Assembly (NCBI GenBank): GCA_964607865.1
Contig: CAZSLZ010000020.1
Location: forward strand, 1-30,051
DNA from: CAZSLZ01 sp964607865
GTDB taxonomy: Bacteria; Vulcanimicrobiota; JAJTBE01; CAZSLZ01
Reading direction: 5' to 3'
Length of the DNA: 30,051 bases
The notes beneath the pieces are model-generated. The model was not told where the DNA came from, did no database searches, and was given only the letters and a program-made list of their open reading frames with translations. Positions within the stretch are counted from its first letter, which is position 1; every line of letters starts with the position of its first letter. Positions 25,646 through 30,051 of the stretch are shown one piece after another. A program made the position numbers and the translations under genes.

Positions 25646-25927
25646 GATTAGTGGGTTTAGACAACACCTGGTGGGTGTGGCGCAGGCGACTTCTAAAACA
25701 GGAGCCCAGCTATACCCACAAAAACCAATATGGGAAATTTTATACATTGAAAAAGGCAGCGGCTATTGTAATGAAGGATGAGCGGAGCCAAGCTCGGGTT
25801 CCGCAGTGAAACGAGGACTGTCTGAGAACGCCGGCGCAGCAATTGGGTCCTGAATGAAAAAAGATGTGAGCAATAAAATGAAAAGTAATGGTTTGAAAAA
25901 GGCAAGTAGGTTGGAAACAACCCCTAA

Positions 25928-25980
25928 TTTAGTCATCGCGAGGAACGTCAGGCGACGTGGCGATCTCTGTACCACCTCAG
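25928..25980 (+). repeat. palindromic intergenic repeat, copy B
   Basis: It begins TTTAGTCATCGCGAGG and ends GCGATCTCTGTACCACCTCAG. Outer arms ATCGC/GCGAT (25935-25939/25960-25964) and inner arms ACGTC/GACGT (25945-25949/25954-25958) pair exactly. The flank TCTxTACCACC is shared with copy A, but the stem bases differ with pairing kept. Confidence 0.8.
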
Positions 25981-25985
25981 TTAAG

Positions 25986-26061
25986 AATTGGGAAATATAT
26001 TGTTCGCATTATAGTTTTTTTAACCGGAAAAAGGTCCGGGTGCTCACGGACGCAAGGTAAG
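25986..26061 (+). mobile_element. 76-base insertion inside repeat unit B
   Basis: In unit A the ACCACCC end is followed at once by AGTGGGTTTAGA. In unit B the same join is interrupted by 76 bases flanked by TAAG (25982-25985 and 26058-26061). Removing the insert restores a sequence of the same length as unit A. The insert contains GTCCG...CGGAC. It codes for nothing visible and could be a small non-autonomous element, or the difference may have arisen by deletion in A. Confidence 0.35.
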
Positions 26062-26089
26062 TGGGTTTAGAACTAACCTGATCTGAATT

Positions 26090-26123
26090 GAGATTGCCAC
26101 GCCTCTTTGAGGCTAGCAATAAC
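26090..26123 (-). repeat. palindromic intergenic repeat, copy C (inverted)
   Basis: On the plus strand it reads GAGATTGCCACG...AGCAATAAC, the reverse of the copy A/B orientation. Outer arms ATTGC/GCAAT (26093-26097/26116-26120) and inner arms GCCTC/GAGGC (26101-26105/26109-26113) pair around a TTT loop. It lies about 70 bases before the start of the HEAT-like gene. Confidence 0.75.
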
Positions 26124-26194
26124 AGCATAACGGACTATAGAAATGTGACAGACTTTTGGGAAACAGAATAAATAAAAAAGCAGGAGATATTACA

Positions 26195-27280
26195 ATGCAA
26201 AACTTGACTGATTTATTGCAGAACAAAGACCAGGAATCTTACAGAAAAGCAGCTGATCTGGTTGAAAAACTCAAAGACGAAACCTTTGAGCCTCTGGCTA
26301 ATGCTTATTATAATACTACAGATTCTGAAATAAAAACCAGGGTTATAAAACTTATGGGCAGTATTAATAACCCCAGGGCTGTAAGCTTTATTACAAATTC
26401 ATTGGAAGATGAGGATTTCAGCGTCAGAAGAACCGCTGCTTTAACCCTGAAACTTCTCACCGACGAGGACTATTACAGTGAAATATATTGGAGCGATGTG
26501 GGCAGAACTTTAAAGAGAGATTTCTGGTGCTACCTGGATTTTGTTGATGAAAAAACAAAGAAGAAAAATTCCAGGGAAACCATAAAAAGTTCGAAAACCT
26601 TTACTGAATTTTTTAAAAAATTATCTCAGTTCTGGTCTTATCCAGACCCCAAGAACCCAAAATATTTTTCTTTTCGCAGAAAAAAACATGCAGAGATGTC
26701 CGAAGATGGAAGGACCCTTTTCAAGAACTTCAACTTTTCCCTCCTGCAAATTTTAAACAGCAGCAAATATCTGCTGGATTTAATTGATAAACTTGTAGAG
26801 TTAAGCACTGCAAAACAGGGCCAGGACGAAGAATTGAATGACATTATGAATTGTCTTCGCCAGTCATTCGGAAACCAGTTGAAAAATCTTGAAGAAGGTT
26901 TTTCAACATTTCTGGCTGCATTCCATTATATAAGATTAGAGTTTAACCTGGCTCTGGAACACCGCTATTACGAACATCTTGAGCAAATTCCCCTTGAATT
27001 CACAATGGAAGAAGTGAAAATGAAGAACAAGCTGGTGGTGGGTTTCACCCGCCGGGGAAGCTTCGAACAGCTGGAAAGCATCGACCCTGAGTTCATTGCC
27101 CACGAACTTATTCTGCTGAGAAAAGGCATTCTTCAGTTTCATAAACATAACGATGAATTTTGTAAAAACCCTCATATCAGTTTTGAAACCTATCTCGATT
27201 TCAAACAAATGGGCCTTGCCGCCCATTTCACATCAATACCAGTCCTGAATCTTTTATCCAACTGGTGCAAAAACGATTAA
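26195..27280 (+). CDS. HEAT-like repeat protein of unknown function
   Basis: No named family is recognised. Residues 5-100 show helical pairs typical of HEAT repeats (LLQNKDQESYRKAADLVEKL, SEIKTRVIKLMGSINNPRAV, EDEDFSVRRTAALTLKLL). The remaining 260 residues look mostly helical and soluble, with a Lys-rich middle and no signal or membrane helix. I chose the ATG at 26195 because AGGAG lies eight bases upstream. An in-frame TTG at 26156 has no such site. The gene stands alone between the palindromic repeats and a promoter region leading into the assembly gap. It may be unrelated to the operon before it. Confidence 0.7.
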   Translation: MQNLTDLLQNKDQESYRKAADLVEKLKDETFEPLANAYYNTTDSEIKTRVIKLMGSINNPRAVSFITNSLEDEDFSVRRTAALTLKLLTDEDYYSEIYWSDVGRTLKRDFWCYLDFVDEKTKKKNSRETIKSSKTFTEFFKKLSQFWSYPDPKNPKYFSFRRKKHAEMSEDGRTLFKNFNFSLLQILNSSKYLLDLIDKLVELSTAKQGQDEELNDIMNCLRQSFGNQLKNLEEGFSTFLAAFHYIRLEFNLALEHRYYEHLEQIPLEFTMEEVKMKNKLVVGFTRRGSFEQLESIDPEFIAHELILLRKGILQFHKHNDEFCKNPHISFETYLDFKQMGLAAHFTSIPVLNLLSNWCKND

Positions 27281-27296
27281 AAAATATCATAAACAG

Positions 27297-27325
27297 TGGA
27301 CAAATTGTTTGTTTTATACTATAAT
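27297..27325 (+). promoter_or_regulatory. near-consensus sigma-70 promoter pointing into the assembly gap
   Basis: TGGACA (27297-27302), a 17-base spacer and a perfect TATAAT (27320-27325) follow the HEAT-like gene by 16 bases. A second TATAAT overlaps it (27325-27330). Eleven of twelve consensus bases with optimal spacing make this the strongest promoter in the window. The likely target is the pilin gene, if the gap is short and holds no other gene. Confidence 0.7.
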
Positions 27326-27344
27326 ATAATTAAGTAAAAACTAT

Positions 27345-27444
27345 NNNNNNNNNNNNNNNNNNNNNNNNNNNNNNNNNNNNNNNNNNNNNNNNNNNNNNNN
27401 NNNNNNNNNNNNNNNNNNNNNNNNNNNNNNNNNNNNNNNNNNNN
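27345..27444. other. assembly gap of 100 N
   Basis: Exactly 100 undetermined bases, a usual placeholder length for a scaffold join, so the true distance is unknown. Anything that spans it, including the link between the promoter at 27297 and the pilin gene, is unproven. Confidence 0.98.
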
Positions 27445-27476
27445 AACGGAAACAGTTTAAATTAAGGAGGGCGTTC

Positions 27477-27938
27477 ATGAACAGAAAAGGTTTCACTCTT
27501 ATTGAATTGATGATCGTGATTGCAATTATCTCAATCCTGGCTTCAATCATTATTCCCAACATTACCAAGGCACGTGCCACAGCTCAATTAAGGGCGTGCA
27601 TGTCTAATATGAAAGCTCTGATGACTGCCGGCCAGATGATGCTGGCTGATTATCCCGGTGGCTCGGAGGAATTGAAAAGATGTGGTTATGGTTGCTATCC
27701 AGATGAAGCAAAAGCTATAATGGTTCCAGATTATATTGCTTCACTTCCAACCTGTCCAACCAGTCATGAGGAATATAATTTTGATTTTCGTATTCCATAC
27801 GACTACATGTGCATGCATCATTCTGGCGATTGCAGAGCACACTATGACGCAATGATGGCATTAACCGATGGGTCTTGTGGAAGAGGGCCCGGCTATCATG
27901 CCTGTCATGGAAAAACATACTGGTGTCATGAGAGATAA
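27477..27938 (+). CDS. type IV pilin-like protein with Cys/His-rich head
   Basis: The N-terminus MNRKG/FTLIELMIVIAIISIL is a classic prepilin signal: a five-residue leader, Phe at +1, Glu at +5 and a hydrophobic helix, processed by a prepilin peptidase and assembled into pili or pseudopili. AGGAGG lies six bases before the ATG. The head carries C41-x2-N, YPGGSEEL and VPDYIASLPTCP (83-94), the same signature and spacing as the outer domain of the pseudokinase at 15477. The 153 residues include nine Cys (41, 69, 73, 93, 112, 119, 134, 143, 150) and seven His. Five Cys and six His fall in the last 44 residues, which suggests metal binding or disulfide stabilisation. No CxxCH haem motif is present. 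Confidence 0.93.
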   Translation: MNRKGFTLIELMIVIAIISILASIIIPNITKARATAQLRACMSNMKALMTAGQMMLADYPGGSEELKRCGYGCYPDEAKAIMVPDYIASLPTCPTSHEEYNFDFRIPYDYMCMHHSGDCRAHYDAMMALTDGSCGRGPGYHACHGKTYWCHER

Positions 27939-28022
27939 TAATCTTTAAATATTCCGCTCTGTTCGCAAATCATTATCCATTAAAATACCCAGGTTGGTTT
28001 TATCTGAAAGTACCTGCCTGAG

Positions 28023-29138
28023 TTATTCTTCTATTTCCCTGGCTCTTTCAAGGTTGTCTGGCTGGGCATGCTTAATGACGTCCACCAGCATCTGTATGCT
28101 TTTCAGGGTTAACGGGGATATTTTCCTGTCTTTTTTGTTTGCCCACCAGAATGTTGATGAACTCAAGCTTTTATCCAGCGTTTCCTCTAATTCCTTCACA
28201 GATGCCAGGGCCAGATTGGCCAACTCCCATAACAAAGCATGACTGTTGTTATACTTGTTTTTCCACAGAGGGAAGAAATTACCCGACCAGAAGTCTTCAT
28301 CGTTGGTTGACCAGGATCCGGGAGGCACTTCCTTTTTAATTTTTGGAAAAATCCTGACAATTTCACTCAGGTGGCTTAATTTAATCTGATCTTTTTTCCA
28401 TTTCAGGGTATCTAACATTTGTTTAAGAAAATAATCGATATAACCCGGCACATGATAACCGAAGGTTTCACCGTTAAGGGCAATTATAATATAACCGTCT
28501 TTTCCTTCCCACCAGTTATTCATTTTGTTAATCAAAGAATCAATAACTTCCCTGCCCGAGTAGCGTTGGCCAAAATCCTTGTTTTCCATGCTTACTTTGT
28601 AGCTCCACAAATTCGATCTTAGCAGAATCGGCAACCCTTCCATCCGGGGTATATAATTCCAGGGAACCTGGTTGTGAATACAGTTAAAGGGCTGATCATC
28701 AGTGATAGTCCATTTATAACTGCATTCCTTGATAGAGTCAATTATCTCATGGCCGAAAGCAAGTTCGGGGGGGAAAACCCCATTTGGCTTATAAGCCTTT
28801 CCCAGAGCTTTAAGGTTCTTGGCGTGGTTATGTTTAATCTGCCTGACCTGCTCCTGATAGGGGATAAGGGGCAAAATGGCATGGTAGGCAGCTGTCCCGG
28901 TCATTTCAATTACACCTGAGTTCATGGCAAGTTTTATTTTAGAGAGAATATTTCCAAAACCGTTATTCAAGAGCAACTCTGTAAGGGACCAATTGAGATT
29001 GACAGTAAAACGGGCGTCGTTTCTTGAATTTATCAGATCAAACAGGGGGCTGTAACAATCGGTTACGGCCCTGTCCAGAACCCGTTTAAGTTGATTGGGA
29101 GGTTGGTGTAAATGAAGCAGAAAACCCAGATGAATCAT
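28023..29138 (-). CDS. glycoside hydrolase family 57 protein
   Basis: GH57 enzymes act on alpha-glucans such as glycogen or starch. Counted from the ATG at 29138 (371 residues), the family motifs are HLHQPP (9-14), GTAAYHAILPLIP (81-93, His86), VFPPELAFG (121-129, with Glu125 in the nucleophile position), WTITDDQPF (143-151) and ALNGETFGYH (220-229). No signal peptide is seen, so it should be cytoplasmic. A TTG one codon upstream is possible, but GGGAGG sits six bases before the ATG. The gene follows the phosphohexomutase gene by 12 bases and its ribosome-binding site abuts that stop codon. The pair suggests storage-glucan turnover. The exact substrate is unknown. Confidence 0.85.
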   Translation of the reverse strand: MIHLGFLLHLHQPPNQLKRVLDRAVTDCYSPLFDLINSRNDARFTVNLNWSLTELLLNNGFGNILSKIKLAMNSGVIEMTGTAAYHAILPLIPYQEQVRQIKHNHAKNLKALGKAYKPNGVFPPELAFGHEIIDSIKECSYKWTITDDQPFNCIHNQVPWNYIPRMEGLPILLRSNLWSYKVSMENKDFGQRYSGREVIDSLINKMNNWWEGKDGYIIIALNGETFGYHVPGYIDYFLKQMLDTLKWKKDQIKLSHLSEIVRIFPKIKKEVPPGSWSTNDEDFWSGNFFPLWKNKYNNSHALLWELANLALASVKELEETLDKSLSSSTFWWANKKDRKISPLTLKSIQMLVDVIKHAQPDNLERAREIEE

Positions 29139-29150
29139 CAAATCCCTCCC

Positions 29151-30051
29151 TTAAACCACATCGTACTGTCTTTCCCAGGAGAAATCCACCTGGGGATATT
29201 TTCTCAGGGTATCTTCAATGAAATCCTTGACCCTTGCCAACCCCTCTCTGGATCGGGCTTCCGCCCTTACGGATATCACAGGCTGGGTGTTAGAAGAACG
29301 GATCAAAAACCAGGCATCTCCCAGGTAACCCCTGATGCCGTCAATTTCAATGGTTTTGTCACATTTAGGACGCATATCCACCCTTAATTTAGAGATAAGC
29401 TCTGTCTGGCTGCCAGAACGAACCGCTACTCTATATTCAGGGGTGTTGTATAATTCGGGCAGTTCCCGGTAAAGTTGCCCCAGGCTTCTGCCGGTTCTAT
29501 CCAGCATTTTCAGGACCCGGGCCATGGCATAAATAGCGTCGTCATAGATGTAATAATCGTCGCAAACCCAGAAATGGCATGACATTTCACCGCAGAGGAT
29601 GGCGTTTTCCTCATGAATTTTATGATCCAGAAGGGCATGGCCAGTCTTCCAGAATATGGGTTCTCCGCCCAGCCTTCTGGTTTCCTCGAAAGCCAGTTCG
29701 GTGTCCTTCATTTCAATAATTACTTTGGCACCGGGGTTTTCGGGAATAATATCTCTTATGAGAAGGGTAAAAATTATGTCACCGTATAGAATCTGGCCTG
29801 TTTCGTCTATAAAACCCACCCGGTCGCCGTCACCGTCTATCATTATGCCGAAGTCAGCTTTTTCTTCCAGAATTTTTTCTCTTAATGGGCCATAATATTC
29901 AACTCCTACCGGGTCGGGCAAATGGTTGGGGAATGAGGAATCAAGGTCGCAGAACAGCGGTATGACCTCGCAGCCCAATCTTTTTAACAGTTTGGGTATA
30001 AACAGGCCGGGGGTGGCATTACCACAGTCAACCACCACCTTGTATTTCTTC
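29151..30051 (-). CDS. phosphomannomutase/phosphoglucomutase (partial, N-terminus outside window)
   Basis: This enzyme family interconverts hexose 1- and 6-phosphates. The frame is open to the right edge (KYKVVVDCGNATPG), so the N-terminal domain with the phosphoserine loop is missing. Visible are the metal-binding DGDGDR (about 29821-29838), the sugar-binding loop GEMSCH (29574-29591), DDAIYAM, and the C-terminal phosphate-binding RSSNTQPVISVRAEA. Family members usually have GEMSGH in the sugar loop; here Gly is replaced by Cys. The C-terminal RxSNTxP is intact. The gene is co-directional with, and 12 bases upstream of, the GH57 gene, forming a probable glucan-metabolism operon. Whether it prefers mannose or glucose phosphate cannot be told. 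Confidence 0.9.
   Translation of the reverse strand, partial: KKYKVVVDCGNATPGLFIPKLLKRLGCEVIPLFCDLDSSFPNHLPDPVGVEYYGPLREKILEEKADFGIMIDGDGDRVGFIDETGQILYGDIIFTLLIRDIIPENPGAKVIIEMKDTELAFEETRRLGGEPIFWKTGHALLDHKIHEENAILCGEMSCHFWVCDDYYIYDDAIYAMARVLKMLDRTGRSLGQLYRELPELYNTPEYRVAVRSGSQTELISKLRVDMRPKCDKTIEIDGIRGYLGDAWFLIRSSNTQPVISVRAEARSREGLARVKDFIEDTLRKYPQVDFSWERQYDVV

Larger units (their letters stand above)
25496..26194. other. repeat-bearing intergenic region without a credible gene
   Basis: About 700 bases separate the HD-GYP gene from the HEAT-like gene. I find three copies of a palindromic element (listed separately), a 12-base direct repeat AGTGGGTTTAGA (25650-25661 and 26060-26071) and a stem of eight pairs at 25782-25789/25797-25804 with a seven-base loop. 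The frames that are open here have no start signals, no recognisable protein pattern, and cross the palindromes. The region 25770-25850 is richer in G+C than its surroundings. I see no terminator with a T-run for the upstream operon. Confidence 0.7.

Noticed and set aside
25498..25809. Open frame of 103 codons on the plus strand
   Set aside because: It runs through palindromic repeat copy A and the G+C-rich stem region, has no ribosome-binding site and gives a protein without any recognisable pattern. It is better explained as repeat DNA.
25854..26060. Open frame of 68 codons on the plus strand
   Set aside because: It crosses repeat copy B and the 76-base insertion and has no plausible start signal.
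25986..26061. The 76-base insert as a tRNA gene
   Set aside because: Only the length fits. There is no cloverleaf, no TTC-containing T-loop motif with paired stem and no acceptor pairing.
26156..26194. TTG start for the HEAT-like protein
   Set aside because: It has no ribosome-binding site, while the ATG at 26195 has AGGAG eight bases upstream.
27341..27580. Open frame on the minus strand across the N run
   Set aside because: It consists largely of undetermined bases and is antisense to the prepilin signal sequence.
27477..27938. c-type haem binding in the Cys/His-rich pilin
   Set aside because: CH pairs occur (ACHG, WCHE), but no CxxCH motif is present.

Overview
The window (about 40% G+C by eye) comes from a bacterial genome that I cannot place in a phylum. 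It encodes a class III prepilin, a lipobox lipoprotein, an LCP-family envelope protein and TrmFO, and it has a topA-trmFO-hslV order like that of Bacillus-type genomes. The very large low-complexity, coiled-coil and TPR proteins suggest a deep-branching, poorly characterised lineage. A 100-base run of N at 27345-27444 is a scaffold gap, so adjacency across it is not proven. I saw no rRNA, tRNA, CRISPR array or transposase.

Layout. (1) 1-8893, minus strand: a housekeeping block read as rsmA, rnhB, yraN, acyl-CoA thioesterase, xseA, one orphan sugar-ABC permease, topA, trmFO, hslV and the start of a membrane protein. Several genes overlap or nearly touch, and topA has its own good promoter. (2) 9029-12777: a plus-strand LytR-CpsA-Psr protein convergent with a large lipoprotein carrying an IPT/TIG domain and propeller-like repeats. 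(3) 12944-25495, plus strand: the accessory heart of the window. Two paralogous membrane-anchored arrestin-like proteins are followed by a pseudokinase joined through one membrane helix to a pilin-type head, a zinc-ribbon/TM/TPR protein, a 1443-residue HTH plus coiled-coil protein with seven internal repeats, and a MshEN-GAF-HD-GYP protein. (4) 25496-26194: about 700 bases without a credible gene, holding three copies of a palindromic repeat. (5) 26195-27280: a HEAT-like protein of unknown role, then a near-consensus promoter pointing into the gap. (6) After the gap: a Cys/His-rich type IV pilin-like protein. (7) 28023-30051, minus strand: a phosphohexomutase (cut by the window end) and a GH57 glycosidase in one operon.

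How the parts may work together. The 13707-25495 run has intergenic gaps of only 27-52 bases and looks like one operon. Three of its products are predicted to span the membrane once, one is a cytoplasmic filament-like protein, and the last couples a type IV pilus ATPase-type N-terminal domain to a c-di-GMP phosphodiesterase-type domain. Shared short Trp/Pro motifs and a shared pilin-head signature tie several products together. My inference is a membrane-spanning signalling or scaffold apparatus related to type IV pili and c-di-GMP. It matches no system I can name and is the main candidate for novelty here.
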